Shown here: positions 26,101 through 35,632 of the stretch, piece by piece
Layout: every line of letters starts with the position of its first letter
Numbering within the stretch: position 1 is the first letter of the stretch
Assembly (NCBI RefSeq): GCF_030406905.1
Contig: NZ_CP129137.1
Coordinates: 5,228,001-5,292,000 of the forward strand
Direction: 5' to 3'
Origin: Streptomyces sp. HUAS CB01
GTDB taxonomy: Bacteria; Actinomycetota; Actinomycetes; Streptomycetales; Streptomycetaceae
Length of the DNA stretch: 64,000 bases
Notes under the pieces: generated by a model
What the model saw: the letters and a program-made list of their open reading frames with translations, nothing else
Told to the model about the DNA's origin: nothing
The model's database searches: none
Program-made: the position numbers and the translations under genes

Positions 26101-26988
26101 GAAGTCGTCCATCGTCAGCTTGTTGCTGCGGGCGCGGCGGACGATGTCCTCGTAGGCCTGCCAGAACTCGAAGAAGTTCATGGTCTCGGCCTTCTTGATG
26201 GCCGCGACCACGAGCTGCCGGTCGCCGTTCGGCTTCACCAGGTCGATGGCGAGGCCGAGGTTCACGTGCGGGGGCTTGACCAGGACCGGCTTGCCGTCCT
26301 TCTCGCCGTACGACCAGTTCATCGACGGCATGGCCTTGATCGCCTGCACCATCGCGTACCCGATGATGTGCGTGAAGGAGATCTTCCCGCCCCGGGCGCG
26401 CTTCAGGTGGTTGTTGATGACGATCCGGTTGTCGAAGAGCAGCTTCACCGGGACGGCGCGGACGGACGTGGCCGTCGGCAGCTCCAGCGAGGCGTTCATG
26501 TTCTTCGCGACCGCGGCGGAGGGGCCGCGCAGCGGCAGCATCTCGGGGCCGTCGGGAGTCCCGGCAGCCGGTGCGGCCTTGGCGGCGGGCTTCGCCGGAG
26601 CAGCGGCGGCGGGCTTCGCGGGGGCGGCGGGCTTCGCGGGGGCCGGGGCCGAGGCGGCGGGCTGCGCGGGGGCGGCCGGCGCCTGGGCCGGGGCTGCGGG
26701 AGCCTGCGCCGCGGGGGCCGCGGGAGCCGGAGCCTGTGCGGTGCCCGGCGTCTCCGTGGCCGTCGCGGCCGACGGCGTCGGCGCGGCCTCGCCGGCGGCC
26801 CCGCCGCCCGGCTTGTAGTCGGCGAAGAAGTCCCACCAGGCGCGGTCGACCGAATTCGGGTCCTGGAGGTACTGCTGGTAGATCTCGTCGACGAGCCACT
26901 CATTGGCCCCGAACGCGGCAGCGGGGTTCTTCCCCTGCCCGTCGGGGTCGGTCGAAGTACTCGAGTTACTGGGGGACTGAGACGACAC
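23185..26988 (-). CDS. kgd: Multifunctional 2-oxoglutarate decarboxylase/dehydrogenase E1 with E2-like domain
   Basis: About 1,267 residues, close to mycobacterial Kgd. An N-terminal segment with [20 protein letters not shown] and W-W-D-F-F is followed by an Ala/Pro linker. Next is an E2-type acyltransferase domain with [16 protein letters not shown]. The rest is the thiamine-diphosphate E1 part ([35 protein letters not shown]). The enzyme decarboxylates 2-oxoglutarate and feeds succinyl transfer in the TCA cycle; GarA/FHA regulation is known in relatives. GTG at 26988 follows AGAGGG (11-base spacing); a GTG at 27015 is possible but lacks an RBS. Confidence 0.95.
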   Translation of the reverse strand: MSSQSPSNSSTSTDPDGQGKNPAAAFGANEWLVDEIYQQYLQDPNSVDRAWWDFFADYKPGGGAAGEAAPTPSAATATETPGTAQAPAPAAPAAQAPAAPAQAPAAPAQPAASAPAPAKPAAPAKPAAAAPAKPAAKAAPAAGTPDGPEMLPLRGPSAAVAKNMNASLELPTATSVRAVPVKLLFDNRIVINNHLKRARGGKISFTHIIGYAMVQAIKAMPSMNWSYGEKDGKPVLVKPPHVNLGLAIDLVKPNGDRQLVVAAIKKAETMNFFEFWQAYEDIVRRARSNKLTMDDFTGVTVSLTNPGGLGTVHSVPRLMPGQSVIMGVGSMDYPAEFQGTSQDTLNKLGISKVMTLTSTYDHRVIQGAASGEFLRIVANLLLGEDGFYDDIFEALRIPYEPVRWLKDIDASHDDDVTKAARVFELIHSYRVRGHVMADTDPLEYRQRKHPDLDITEHGLTLWDLEREFAVGGFGGKSMMKLRDILGVLRDSYCRTTGIEFMHIQDPKQRKWIQDRVERPHAKPEREEQLRILRRLNAAEAFETFLQTKYVGQKRFSLEGGESVIPLLDAVIDSAAESRLDEVVIGMAHRGRLNVLANIVGKSYAQIFREFEGNLDPKSMHGSGDVKYHLGAEGTFTGLDGEQIKVSLVANPSHLEAVDPVLEGVVRAKQDIINKGGTDFTVLPVALHGDAAFAGQGVVAETLNMSQLRGYRTGGTVHIVINNQVGFTAAPESSRSSMYATDVARMIEAPIFHVNGDDPEACVRVARLAFEFRQTFNKDVVIDLICYRRRGHNEGDNPQFTNPQMVNLIDKKRSVRKLYTESLIGRGDITLEEAEQALQDFQGQLEKVFAEVREATSHPAPAHVPDAQAEFPVSVTTGISQEVVKRIAESQVNIPDNITVHPRLLPQLQRRAASVEDGTIDWGMGETLAIGSLLMEGTPVRLAGQDTRRGTFGQRHAVLVDQETNEDYTPLLYLAEDQARYNVYDSLLSEYAAMGFEYGYSLARPESLVMWEAQFGDFVNGAQTVVDEFISSAEQKWGQTSGVTLLLPHGYEGQGPDHSSARPERFLQLCAQNNMTVAMPTLPSNYFHLLRWQVHNPHHKPLIVFTPKSMLRLKAAASKVEEFTTGGFRPVIGDDSVNAADVRKVVFCSGKVYYDLEAERQKRGATDTAIIRLERLYPLPGAELQAEIAKFPNTEKYLWVQEEPANQGAWPFIALNLIDHLDLAVGADIPHGERLRRISRPHSSSPAVGSAKRHQAEQQQLVNEVFEA

Positions 26989-27130
26989 GGCGGCAACCGC
27001 CCTCTTCCGCTTCACAAGGTGATGGACAGCGGAAATAAAGGCTACGCCTACGCGGCGGGGAGGTGCAGGCCGGGCGTGGTCTTCGTCGCCTAAGTCACAC
27101 CGGACAGCCGGTTTCGGCGTAGGAAATGGC

Positions 27131-27151
27131 GGGAAACAAACCTGGTTTCCC
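27131..27151. promoter_or_regulatory. Inverted repeat between divergent-facing kgd promoter and kinase 3' end
   Basis: GGGAAAC (27131-27137) and GTTTCCC (27145-27151), 7-base loop, in an AT-richer patch between the kgd start and the stop of the upstream histidine kinase. It may end kinase transcription or be an operator for kgd. Undecided. Confidence 0.35.
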
Positions 27152-27280
27152 TACGGACTGGGTACAGCGGAGCACGGCTGCGACCCCAAGGGCCGCACCC
27201 CTGTCCCACTCCCCGGACACATGGACGCAGGACGCGCCTGTCCGGTTCGCCGCGGGCTTCGCTCCTCTTCGAACCCTACG

Positions 27281-28372
27281 TCAACCGCGCGACGAGGGGT
27301 TTCCCGGAAGGGTGACCCGGATACGGCAGCCGCGCGTCGATTCGGCCACGCCGATGTGGCCGCCGTGCAGCTCCACCGCCCAGCGGGCGATGGCCAGGCC
27401 CAGACCGGTGCCGCCGTCGCTGCCCGAGCTGTGCTTCGACGGCGCACTGCCCCGGTTGAACCGCTCGAAGACCTTGTGCCATTCGGACTCGGGGATCCCG
27501 GGACCTTCGTCCTGAACCTCGAGGTCCAAGGACTCGTCCTGGGTCCCCCGGCGGGCACGAACCGTGACCCTGCCGTGCGGCGGGGAGTGCTTCACCGCGT
27601 TGTCGATGAGATTCGCCACGACCTGGTGCAGCCGCTCGGCGTCCGCGTGCGCGGTCAGCTCGGGCGGCGACACGTCCAGGTGCAGATGGACGTCCTTGCG
27701 GGTGTGGCTGCCGGAACCGGAGGACAGCCCGCGCCGGCCGGCGGCCAGGTTGGCCTCCTTCAGCACGCCGGACAGATACGGCCAGACCTCGAAGCGCCGG
27801 GCCTTGAGCGAGACGACGCCGTTGTCGAGCCGGGAGAGGTCGAGCAGGGTCTCCACCAGCCGGGACAGCCGCTCCGTCTGCTTCAGGGCGGTGCGCATCG
27901 TCTCGGGGTCGGCCGCCGAGACGCCGTCCACGACGTTCTCCAGCACCGCGCGCAGCGCCGCGATGGGGGTGCGCAGCTCGTGCGAGACATTGGCGACCAG
28001 CTCCTTGCGGTGCTGGTCCACGGCTTCCAGGTCGTCCGCCATGCGGTTGATCGTGGAGGCGAGGTCGCCGAGTTCGTCGCGGCGGCCGTCGCCGCGCACC
28101 CGGCGGGTGAAGTCGCCGTGGGAGATCGACTTCGCGACGGTGTTCATCTCGTCCAGCGGAGCGGTCAGCCCGTGTGCCACGAACTGGGTGATCAGCAGCG
28201 TGGTGATCATGGCGAACACCGTGATGTAGCGAAGCTCCGCCCCGGTGCGGAAGGCGACCAGCGCCAGCCCGGTCGTGATCAGCACCGCCACGACGACCAG
28301 GGCACCGAGCTTGGTCTTGATAGAGATCTCCACCGCCCCCAGCCGGGACCGGAGCCGGCTCCGCCGGATCAT
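27281..28372 (-). CDS. Sensor histidine kinase (two-component)
   Basis: A 363-residue protein. Two hydrophobic segments lie at about 22-42 and 48-68 with almost no loop between them, so sensing is probably in or near the membrane. HAMP follows (residues ~70-120), then the HisKA box ANVSHELRTPIAAL with His131, N-box NLIDNAVKHSPP, G1 DEGPGIP and G2 GTGLGLAIA. Start ATG overlaps the regulator's stop (ATGA), so the pair is coupled. Signal unknown. Confidence 0.93.
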   Translation of the reverse strand: MIRRSRLRSRLGAVEISIKTKLGALVVVAVLITTGLALVAFRTGAELRYITVFAMITTLLITQFVAHGLTAPLDEMNTVAKSISHGDFTRRVRGDGRRDELGDLASTINRMADDLEAVDQHRKELVANVSHELRTPIAALRAVLENVVDGVSAADPETMRTALKQTERLSRLVETLLDLSRLDNGVVSLKARRFEVWPYLSGVLKEANLAAGRRGLSSGSGSHTRKDVHLHLDVSPPELTAHADAERLHQVVANLIDNAVKHSPPHGRVTVRARRGTQDESLDLEVQDEGPGIPESEWHKVFERFNRGSAPSKHSSGSDGGTGLGLAIARWAVELHGGHIGVAESTRGCRIRVTLPGNPSSRG

Positions 28373-29112
28373 GGCGCCGGGGTCTCCAGGGCGTATCCGA
28401 CGCCGTGGACCGTACGGATCCGCTCGGCACCGATCTTGCGGCGCAGCGCCTTGATGTGGCTGTCGACCGTGCGGGTGCCGGAGGCGTCCGCCCAGTCCCA
28501 GACCTCCGCGAGCAGCTGCTCGCGGGAGAGGACGGCTCGCGGGGTGTTGGCCAGGCAGACCAGCAGGTCGAACTCGGTCGGCGTGAGGTGCACGTCCTCG
28601 TTCCGGACGCGGACGCGGCGCTGGGCGTGGTCGATCTCCAGCTCGCCGAGGCGCAGGATCCCGCTGCGCGGCGTCACCGCGGCCAGTGCGGCGCGCTCCA
28701 CACGGCGCAGCAGGACGTGCACCCGGGCGGCCAGTTCGCGCATCGAGAACGGCTTGGTCATGTAGTCGTCGGCGCCCACGCCGAGCCCGACCAGCATGTC
28801 GGTCTCGTCGTCGCGGGCGGTGAGCATCAGCACCGGGACGGGCCGCTGCGCCTGCACCCGGCGGCACACCTCGAGACCGTCGAAGCCCGGCAGCATCACG
28901 TCGAGCACCATGAGGTCCGGCTGCCAGGCCTCCGCGGCGTCGACGGCCGCGGGACCGTCGGTCGCGGTCTGGACCAGGAAGCCCTCGGCGCGCAGACGGG
29001 CCGAGATGGCGTCGACGATGGTGGTGTCGTCCTCGACGACCAGCACCCGGCGCTGCGCACTCCCGGCCGTGTGTGCCGCCGCGCCGTTGTTGCTGGTGTG
29101 TGTCTGCTCCAT
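28369..29112 (-). CDS. OmpR-type response regulator
   Basis: A 247-residue protein. The receiver domain starts after ~20 variable residues (RRVLVVEDD); the phosphoacceptor is Asp71 in MVLDVMLP, and the conserved Lys is in TKPF. The C-terminal winged helix is OmpR/PhoB type (LTPTEFDLLVCLA ... TVDSHIKALRRKIG ... VHGVGYAL). The ATG of MEQTHTS follows a G-rich SD region (GGGGCGGGG). First gene of a two-gene operon with the kinase. Confidence 0.95.
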   Translation of the reverse strand: MEQTHTSNNGAAAHTAGSAQRRVLVVEDDTTIVDAISARLRAEGFLVQTATDGPAAVDAAEAWQPDLMVLDVMLPGFDGLEVCRRVQAQRPVPVLMLTARDDETDMLVGLGVGADDYMTKPFSMRELAARVHVLLRRVERAALAAVTPRSGILRLGELEIDHAQRRVRVRNEDVHLTPTEFDLLVCLANTPRAVLSREQLLAEVWDWADASGTRTVDSHIKALRRKIGAERIRTVHGVGYALETPAP

Positions 29113-29195
29113 CGCCCCGCCCCTGTCGCGCACTGCGAGCTGCGTGTAGATCGGTGTGTCAGGTAGGCAGCGTAAAGGCACCGACCAGGTCCCGG

Positions 29196-29891
29196 CTACG
29201 CAGGGCGAACTGCCAGATGGACCACGTCAGGTACGCCTCGGGCAACCCGGATCTCTTCGGTTCTTACCCCGCTGAATCCGGCATTCCGCAATGAGTCTTC
29301 GAAATTCGGGGAAGGTTGTGCGGACCAGACCGCGAGGACCCCTCCGGGGCTCAAACACCGTGCACAGGCCGCCAGTCCGTCCGGCGAGTAGAGGCTGCCG
29401 TTGTCCTCGGTGACGGTCCAGTCGGGGCCGTTGTCGATGTCGAGGCAGAGCGCGTCATACGTGTCCGAAGTGTTATGGAGATGTCCCACGAGGTCCGTGT
29501 GGAGGACGGTGGTTCGCGGATCGGCCAGTGCCGCGGCGGAGATGCGCTTCAGCGGGCCCGAGGTGTGCCAGCCGATGATCGCCTCTTCCCGTTCGGCGAC
29601 CGTGATCCGGGACCAGCCGGGCTCTGCGGCGGCGTGGGCCAGGGAGAAGCCGACGCCGAGTCCGCCGATCAGCACGGTCGGGTCCGGCCGGCCGTGGAGT
29701 GCCTCGTACGCGGCGTCCATGAGCAGGCGCTCCGAGCGTCCGTCCGATGTGTCCATCAGGAAGCAGCCGTTGGCGATGATCTCGTGGATCTCCCCGCCGG
29801 GGCCGCCGCGCTCGCGCAGGACGACCTCGCCGTACGGTCCGTCGCGCCGGTCGAGGGTCCGGGGGCCGGTGGCAGGGCTGAGAGGCTCCAT
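29196..29891 (-). CDS. Spermidine synthase-like methyltransferase-fold protein
   Basis: A 231-residue protein of the spermidine synthase fold: the nucleotide-binding glycine motif is VLIGGLGVGFSLAHA, followed by ITVAEREEAIIGWH and DALCLDIDNGPDW. The N-terminal beta region of true SpeE is short. Actinobacterial members of this type are annotated as spermidine synthase-like but often lack the full polyamine pocket; the actual substrate is unclear. Single gene between the response regulator and a divergent rhomboid-like gene. Confidence 0.8.
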   Translation of the reverse strand: MEPLSPATGPRTLDRRDGPYGEVVLRERGGPGGEIHEIIANGCFLMDTSDGRSERLLMDAAYEALHGRPDPTVLIGGLGVGFSLAHAAAEPGWSRITVAEREEAIIGWHTSGPLKRISAAALADPRTTVLHTDLVGHLHNTSDTYDALCLDIDNGPDWTVTEDNGSLYSPDGLAACARCLSPGGVLAVWSAQPSPNFEDSLRNAGFSGVRTEEIRVARGVPDVVHLAVRPA

Positions 29892-30123
29892 GGGCCCTCA
29901 GGCTAGCCGTGGCGGGGCCTCCGAGTGGCGCGGGTCACGGACGGGAGCGTGATCATCGCGTTGCCTGGGCAGGGCTGGGACCGGCGGGAGGCCGGGGCGG
30001 AGCGGCCGGGAAAGGCCCGGACAGGGGAGGCTTCGCACGGTGCGACGGATGGGGGCGCCGGGGCGCGTGAGGGCGGCGCGGGACGGACACGGGAGGGCGC
30101 CCGGGCGCGAGGGAGCGGCCGGG

Positions 30124-31062
30124 GTGGATGAACGCGCGCCCCGGCGGCTCGCCGCCCGGCCGGTCCGGCTCGTCCCGGACCCCCGCGGCACGCCGTTCAC
30201 GTTCTGGTACGCGCTCGTCCTGCTCGGGACCTCGGTGTACGCCCGCTACGGCGATCCGGCCACCGTCTCCGCCCTGCTGCGCGGTTCGAGCACCGACGCC
30301 GCGCATCTGGCGACGGTGCCGCTGCTCGTGCTCGTGGCGAGTGCCCTGTGGATCGCCGGCGGGCTCGCCTCGCCCTACGCCATCGGGTTCGTCCTCGTGC
30401 TGACGGCACTGGAACGCCGTGTCGGCGGCCTGCGGGTGGCAGCGGTGTTCCTGGGCGGGCACGTGGCCGCCACCCTCGCCACCGAGATCCCGGTCGGTCT
30501 GTGGGTCATGGCCGGGCGGCTGCCGGAGACCTCGCTGCACCGGCTCGACTACGGCATCAGCTTCGGTCTGCTGGCGTGTGTCGGTGCGCTGACCGCTCTG
30601 TTCCGGCCATTGCCGGCGGCCGTGGTGCTCGCGGGCGTGTCGGCGCTGCTCGTGCTCGACCTGCTCGCCTACGAGGACCCGCTGAGCAACTGGGGCCACC
30701 CCCTGGCCCTGCTCTCCGGTCTGGCGAGCGGCCCGCTGGTGCGCCGCCGGCGGCGGTACCGGGAACTCCGCCGCAGTCAGGAGCGGGAGGGGATGCGGGA
30801 GACGTCGGAGGAGCGGGACGTACGGGAGGGGCGGCGGATGCCGACGGGGCAGCGGATGCCGGAGGGACCGGAGTCACGGGGCGTACCGGAGAGGTCGAGG
30901 ATCCCGGAAGCCCCGGAAGCCCCGGAAGCCCCGGAAACCCCGGAAGCCCCGGAGGAACGGGTGGGGTGCGAGGCCCGGCGCTCAGCCGTCCGCGACCCTC
31001 AGGCGTCCGGTGCCGGGGCCGGCGGGCGGGCCTCCGCCGAGGACGGCCCCACCGGCGTGTAG
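30124..31062 (+). CDS. Rhomboid-like membrane protein
   Basis: About 312 residues from the GTG at 30124, which follows GAGGGA; the open frame begins at 30040. Five or six hydrophobic segments lie between residues ~20 and 210 (FWYALVLLGTSVYA, VPLLVLVASALWIAGG, AIGFVLVLTALE and others). A GxS motif occurs in DYGISFGLL and a membrane His in WGHPLALLSG, as in rhomboid serine proteases, but the full consensus is not evident, so activity is uncertain. The C-terminal ~110 residues are charged low complexity with repeated E-A-P units. Its last 64 bases overlap the convergent GNAT gene. Confidence 0.75.
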   Translation: MDERAPRRLAARPVRLVPDPRGTPFTFWYALVLLGTSVYARYGDPATVSALLRGSSTDAAHLATVPLLVLVASALWIAGGLASPYAIGFVLVLTALERRVGGLRVAAVFLGGHVAATLATEIPVGLWVMAGRLPETSLHRLDYGISFGLLACVGALTALFRPLPAAVVLAGVSALLVLDLLAYEDPLSNWGHPLALLSGLASGPLVRRRRRYRELRRSQEREGMRETSEERDVREGRRMPTGQRMPEGPESRGVPERSRIPEAPEAPEAPETPEAPEERVGCEARRSAVRDPQASGAGAGGRASAEDGPTGV

Positions 31063-31697
31063 TACACGCTGACCAGCGGGGCGATCACCCGCCACCCCAG
31101 CGACTCGTACAGCGCCCGGCCGTCGGGGGTGCCCCCGAGGACACCGGAGGTGGCGCCCCGCTCGGCCGCCGAGTGCTGCAGCGTGCGCATCACCAGCGAG
31201 CCCAGTCCCTTGCGCCGGTGCTCGGCGGCCGTCTCGATCTGGTCGACGACGGCCGTGGTGCCGGCCGTGGCGATCTGCCCCCGGGCGGCGAAGGCGCCGT
31301 CCGCCGTGGTGATCAGGACCCGTGTGACGCCGTCCCTCGTCCAGGCGCGCAGCCGGTGGCCCTCCGGCAGGACGGGCTCGGGCGCGGTCCGCCGCTCGAG
31401 CGGCGTCGTCATGAGGAAGCCGGGTTCGTCGGGCGTCCAGTCCGGCCCCAGCCATTCCAGGACCCGTTCCTCTTCCTCGAATACTTTCAGCCACCGCCCG
31501 GGCACCCCGGCCGACGCGGCGACCGTGCGGACCGCGGCCTCGCTGTTGTCGGTGAGCACGTGGCGGGTCGTGTGCCGGGGGAGCCCCACGTCCACCGTGA
31601 GCCCCCAGGTCTCGGCCACCGGCTCCGCCGCCCCGCGCGAGACGACCCAGCCGTCCACCCAGGCACGAATGACCTCTGTAATAGATACATGCGTCAT
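30999..31697 (-). CDS. GNAT-family N-acetyltransferase
   Basis: A 232-residue protein. The C-terminal GNAT core has the acetyl-CoA-binding motif A pattern EHRRKGLGSLVMRTLQ, preceded by a strand (TAVVDQIET) and followed by the motif B region GRALYESLGW. The N-terminal half is a second, degenerate domain. It acetylates an amine substrate not identifiable here. Its 3' end overlaps the rhomboid-like gene on the other strand. Confidence 0.85.
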   Translation of the reverse strand: MTHVSITEVIRAWVDGWVVSRGAAEPVAETWGLTVDVGLPRHTTRHVLTDNSEAAVRTVAASAGVPGRWLKVFEEEERVLEWLGPDWTPDEPGFLMTTPLERRTAPEPVLPEGHRLRAWTRDGVTRVLITTADGAFAARGQIATAGTTAVVDQIETAAEHRRKGLGSLVMRTLQHSAAERGATSGVLGGTPDGRALYESLGWRVIAPLVSVYYTPVGPSSAEARPPAPAPDA

Positions 31698-31788
31698 TGA
31701 CTCATTACATCGAGTGGGTCGCCGGTTGCGACAGGTGGTATCGCTCACGGCGAACATGCGCAGGGGAACATCGGTGGCGCCCTTTGCA

Positions 31789-31807
31789 TTGAGTGCGTGT
31801 AACTCAA
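31789..31807 (+). promoter_or_regulatory. HAIR operator (HspR-binding site) upstream of lon
   Basis: TTGAGT (31789-31794), seven bases, ACTCAA (31802-31807): matches the HspR-associated inverted repeat CTTGAGT-N7-ACTCAAG except for the outermost pair. It ends 22 bases before the lon start. HspR is the heat-shock repressor of dnaK, clpB and lon in Streptomyces. Confidence 0.88.
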
Positions 31808-31829
31808 CTTGACTGCCGAAGGGGAGATC

Positions 31830-34232
31830 ATGGCTTCGACGTCCACACCGCTCACCCTGCCAGTGCTGCCGCTCGACGACGAGGTCGTGCTGCCCGGGAT
31901 GGTGGTACCGCTCGACCTGTCCGACAACGACGTACGGGCCGCGGTGGAAGCCGCCCAGGCAGCAGCCCGAGCGGAGCCCGGCAAGCCGAGGGTGCTGCTC
32001 GTCCCCCGGATCGACGGCACCTACGCCGCGACCGGTGTGCTCGGCACGGTCGAGCAGGTGGGACGGCTTTCCGACGGAGACCCCGGCGCCCTGATCCGGG
32101 GCCACAGCCGGGTACGCGTCGGCGCCGGTACGACCGGCCCCGGTGCCGCCCTCTGGATCCACGGCACGCTCATCCACGAGACGCTGCCCGACCCGCTGCC
32201 GGGTTCGGTCACGGAACTCGTGAAGGAGTACAAGGCCCTCGCCACCAGCTGGCTGCGCAAGCGCGGAGCCTGGCAGGTCGTGGACCGGGTCCAGCAGATC
32301 GACGACGTTCCCGCGCTCGCCGACAACGCCGGCTACTCGCCCTTCCTGAGCCTCGCCCAGAAGGTCGAGCTGCTGGAGACCAGCGACCCGGTCGCGCGGC
32401 TCAAGCTCGCCACCGACCAGCTCCGCGAGCACCTCGCCGAGCAGGACGTGGCCGAGTCCATCGCCAAGGACGTCCAGGAGGGCGTCGACAAGCAGCAGCG
32501 CGAGTTCCTGCTGCGCCGCCAGCTGGACGCGGTGCGCAAGGAACTGCGCGAGCTCAACGGCGAGTCCGACGGCGAGGAGTCCGACGACTACCGTGCCCGG
32601 GTCGAGGGCGCCGACCTCCCGGAGAAGGTCCGCGAGGCCGCCCTCAAGGAGGTCGAGAAGCTCGAGCGGGCCAGCGACCAGAGCCCCGAGGGCTCCTGGA
32701 TCCGCACGTGGCTCGACACCGTCCTCGAACTGCCGTGGAACGACCGCACCGAGGACGCGTACGACGTCCAGGGCGCCAAGGCCGTACTGGACGCCGAGCA
32801 CGCCGGCCTGGACGACGTGAAGGAGCGGATCACCGAGTACCTGGCGGTGCGCAAGCGGCGCTCCGACCGCGGTCTCGGCGTGGTCGGCGGCCGGCGCGGC
32901 GGCGCGGTCCTCGCGCTCGTCGGCCCGCCCGGCGTCGGCAAGACCTCGCTCGGCGAGTCCGTCGCGCACGCGATGGGACGCAAGTTCGTCCGTGTCGCGC
33001 TCGGCGGCGTACGGGACGAGGCGGAGATCCGCGGCCACCGGCGCACCTACGTCGGCGCGCTGCCGGGCCGGATCGTGCGCGCGATCAAGGAGGCCGGGTC
33101 CATGAACCCGGTGGTCCTCCTCGACGAGATCGACAAGGTCGGCTCCGACTTCCGCGGGGACCCGGCGGCGGCGCTGCTGGAGGTCCTGGACCCGGCGCAG
33201 AACCACACGTTCCGCGACCACTACCTGGAGGTCGAACTCGACCTGTCGGACGTGGTCTTCCTGGCCACGGCCAACGTCCTGGAGGCCGTCCCCGAGGCAC
33301 TGCTCGACCGGATGGAGCTGGTCAGGCTCGACGGCTACACCGAGGACGAGAAGATCGTCATCGCCCGCGACCACCTGCTCCCGCGCCAGCTGGAGCGGGC
33401 CGGCCTGGAGCCGGGGGAGGTCGCGCTCGACGAGTCCGCGCTGCGCAAGCTGGCGGGGGAGTACACCCGCGAGGCGGGCGTCCGGACCCTGGAGCGCGCG
33501 GTCGCACGGCTGCTCCGGAAGATCGCGGCCCAGCACGAACTGGGCGAGCGCGAGCTTCCGTTCACCGTCACCGACGGCGATCTGCGCGCGCTGATCGGCC
33601 GGCCGCACCACGTGCCCGAGTCCGCCCAGGACCCGGCCGAGCGCCGCACCGCGGTGCCGGGCGTGGCCACGGGACTCGCGGTCACCGGTGCCGGGGGCGA
33701 TGTCCTGTACGTCGAGGCGTCGCTGGCCGACCCGGAGACCGGCGCCTCCGGGCTGACCCTGACCGGTCAGCTCGGCGACGTCATGAAGGAGTCCGCACAG
33801 ATCGCGCTGAGCTTCCTCCGCTCGCACGGCGCGGAACTGGAGCTGCCCGTCGGCGATCTGAAGGACCGCGGCGTGCACATCCACTTCCCGGCCGGCGCGG
33901 TCCCGAAGGACGGGCCGAGCGCGGGCATCACGATGACGACCGCGCTGGCGTCGCTGCTCTCCGGCCGGCTGGTCCGTACGGACGTGGCGATGACCGGTGA
34001 GGTGTCGCTGACGGGGCGGGTGCTGCCCATCGGCGGCGTGAAGCAGAAGCTGCTCGCCGCGCACCGCGCCGGGATCACCACCGTGGTGATCCCCAAGCGC
34101 AACGAGGCCGATCTGGACGACGTCCCCGCCGAGGTCCTGGAGAAGCTGGAGGTCCACCCCGTCACGGACGTCCGCCAGGTCCTGGAGATCGCCCTGTCCC
34201 CGGCGGAGGTGCCGGTGCCGGCCGTGGCGTAG
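31830..34232 (+). CDS. lon: ATP-dependent protease Lon
   Basis: An 800-residue protein of normal LonA length. N-terminal substrate-binding domain ([19 protein letters not shown]), AAA+ module with Walker A GPPGVGKT (365-372) and Walker [10 protein letters not shown], and a C-terminal serine protease with Ser697 (KDGPSAG) and Lys740 (GGVKQK). Lon degrades misfolded and selected regulatory proteins in the cytoplasm. ATG at 31830 follows GAAGGGGAG. Induction by heat through HspR is predicted by the operator just upstream. Confidence 0.97.
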   Translation: MASTSTPLTLPVLPLDDEVVLPGMVVPLDLSDNDVRAAVEAAQAAARAEPGKPRVLLVPRIDGTYAATGVLGTVEQVGRLSDGDPGALIRGHSRVRVGAGTTGPGAALWIHGTLIHETLPDPLPGSVTELVKEYKALATSWLRKRGAWQVVDRVQQIDDVPALADNAGYSPFLSLAQKVELLETSDPVARLKLATDQLREHLAEQDVAESIAKDVQEGVDKQQREFLLRRQLDAVRKELRELNGESDGEESDDYRARVEGADLPEKVREAALKEVEKLERASDQSPEGSWIRTWLDTVLELPWNDRTEDAYDVQGAKAVLDAEHAGLDDVKERITEYLAVRKRRSDRGLGVVGGRRGGAVLALVGPPGVGKTSLGESVAHAMGRKFVRVALGGVRDEAEIRGHRRTYVGALPGRIVRAIKEAGSMNPVVLLDEIDKVGSDFRGDPAAALLEVLDPAQNHTFRDHYLEVELDLSDVVFLATANVLEAVPEALLDRMELVRLDGYTEDEKIVIARDHLLPRQLERAGLEPGEVALDESALRKLAGEYTREAGVRTLERAVARLLRKIAAQHELGERELPFTVTDGDLRALIGRPHHVPESAQDPAERRTAVPGVATGLAVTGAGGDVLYVEASLADPETGASGLTLTGQLGDVMKESAQIALSFLRSHGAELELPVGDLKDRGVHIHFPAGAVPKDGPSAGITMTTALASLLSGRLVRTDVAMTGEVSLTGRVLPIGGVKQKLLAAHRAGITTVVIPKRNEADLDDVPAEVLEKLEVHPVTDVRQVLEIALSPAEVPVPAVA

Positions 34233-34281
34233 TCCGCGCCGCACGGCTCTGGCGTGGTCCGCGCCGCACGGCTCCTCGCCA

Positions 34282-34326
34282 GGTCGCCGTACACCGGCTC
34301 GCTTCCGCGGGCGGTGTACGGCGACC
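34282..34326 (+). terminator. Terminator-like hairpin after lon
   Basis: Perfect 15-bp stem GGTCGCCGTACACCG (34282-34296) / CGGTGTACGGCGACC (34312-34326), 15-base loop, 50 bases after the lon stop. The remaining bases to 34601 hold a short direct repeat (CCGCGCCGCACGGCTC, at about 34238 and 34260) and nothing else recognised. Confidence 0.7.
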
Positions 34327-34601
34327 GCCGTTTCCGGGGCCGCCGGCGCGCGGGGCGGGGCATGAGGCGGGGGTTGTCGTCCGGGCCGCCGTCGTCCGGA
34401 AGGGCCTCGCGCGGCGCCGTCGTGCGGGGGATGTGCGGGCGGGCCCGCGCAACCGTCGTTCCGGGCCGTCGTCCCGGAGCTGATCCGCGGAATTGTGCGT
34501 CCGGCCCTCCCCCGGACCTTCGTCGGACCCCGGCCCGGAGGCAGGGCTCGGAAGCGGTGCCGGCGTGCCGCCGTCCGGCGGGGCACGCGGCCGGGGCCCG
34601 T

Positions 34602-35435
34602 TCAGCCGCCAGGGGTCGTGCCCACCCGGGCGCCCGCCGCCTTGGCGAAGAGGGGCCGGGCCCGTGCGCCGAACAGCACCGCCGTCGACTCCGTGTCCGT
34701 GTCGCCCCCGCTCAGCACACCGATCACCCGCCCGGGCCGGGAGGGACCCACGTAGTCCGCGAGCCAGGGGCTTCCGCTCGTGCCGTCCCAGAAGCCGGCG
34801 CACTCGATCCGGAGCATCTCCGGGGGCTGGTCGGCGTCGTGTCGGGCGTCGGTGGTGCAGGCGATGGGACGGCCCGCCGGGTTGTGGTCGGCGTTCGGGT
34901 AGCCGACGACGGTGACCCGGCGCCCCGGCCCCGACGCCCACTCGGGCCGGGCCGCGCCCACCACGTCCTGCACCTGCCGGCCGCGCGCGTCCGGCTCCAG
35001 CGTCAGAAAGGCGTAGTCGTAGGCCTCGTCGCCGTCCTTGCGCCAGCGGTCGTCGACCTGGATCGCGGCGACCTTCCACGTGCCCTGCGGCGACGTTCCC
35101 CTGCCGCCGCCCCGGAAGCCGGGGGCGAACGAGAAGTCGCCGGCATACGTCCCGTACTCGAACACGCAGTGCGCGGCGGTCGCGACGACATTGCCGCGCG
35201 GGCTGTCCACGACGCTCGCCGTGCACCAGTGGTCCTCGTCGTCGAGCAGTACGCCCACCCAGCTCAGCCCCGCGGACGGGACGGCCGACGTCTGGGGCGA
35301 CGGCCCCGCGGCCCGCGGCCGCGGCTCGGCGGGCGTACGCGGTGTCGCGGAGTGCGACGGCGCGGCGCACGCGGCCGTGGCCGCGGCGATCAGCACCACG
35401 ACCCCTGACCACGGCATGGGCCTGTTCCGGAACAT
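34602..35435 (-). CDS. Secreted trypsin-like serine protease, probable lipoprotein
   Basis: A 277-residue protein. A lipobox-like signal (VVLIAAATAAC) is near residues 13-25. The protease domain has His in ATAAHCV, Asp in YDYAFL and Ser in GTSGSPW, a complete chymotrypsin-type triad, with a Cys pair near the His. Acts outside the membrane; substrates unknown. ATG at 35435 was chosen because the signal sequence begins there; an upstream in-frame ATG at MPLGKDGG is possible. Confidence 0.85.
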   Translation of the reverse strand: MFRNRPMPWSGVVVLIAAATAACAAPSHSATPRTPAEPRPRAAGPSPQTSAVPSAGLSWVGVLLDDEDHWCTASVVDSPRGNVVATAAHCVFEYGTYAGDFSFAPGFRGGGRGTSPQGTWKVAAIQVDDRWRKDGDEAYDYAFLTLEPDARGRQVQDVVGAARPEWASGPGRRVTVVGYPNADHNPAGRPIACTTDARHDADQPPEMLRIECAGFWDGTSGSPWLADYVGPSRPGRVIGVLSGGDTDTESTAVLFGARARPLFAKAAGARVGTTPGG

Positions 35436-35478
35436 GCCCCCATCCTTGCCCAACGGCATTTCGGTACGCCAGGAGAGC

Positions 35479-35506
35479 GGTGGGGAGCGGGCAGCCGCTC
35501 CCCACC
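35479..35506. terminator. Inverted repeat upstream of the lipoprotein gene
   Basis: GGTGGGGAGCGG (35479-35490) and CCGCTCCCCACC (35495-35506), perfect 12-bp stem with loop GCAG. It lies between the lectin terminator and the protease start, so it may be a second terminator or an operator. Confidence 0.45.
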
Positions 35507-35563
35507 CCGTCCACGCGCATCCGACGGTCGACCGGGTGCGACGACCGACCGGGTGCGACGACG

Positions 35564-35600
35564 ACGGGGACCGCCGGAGGGCTTCCGGCGGTCCCCGTCG
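35564..35600 (-). terminator. Terminator hairpin of the lectin gene
   Basis: Perfect 16-bp stem GACGGGGACCGCCGGA (35564-35579) / TCCGGCGGTCCCCGTC (35585-35600), 5-base loop, 33 bases after the lectin stop. Confidence 0.85.
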
Positions 35601-35632
35601 TACCAGGGCGGAGCGGGAGGCATGTCGAGGCG

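Noticed and set aside
23146..27093. Plus-strand open frame of 1,315 codons over kgd
   Set aside because: Mirror of the kgd codon bias; the minus strand encodes a full Kgd with all motifs.
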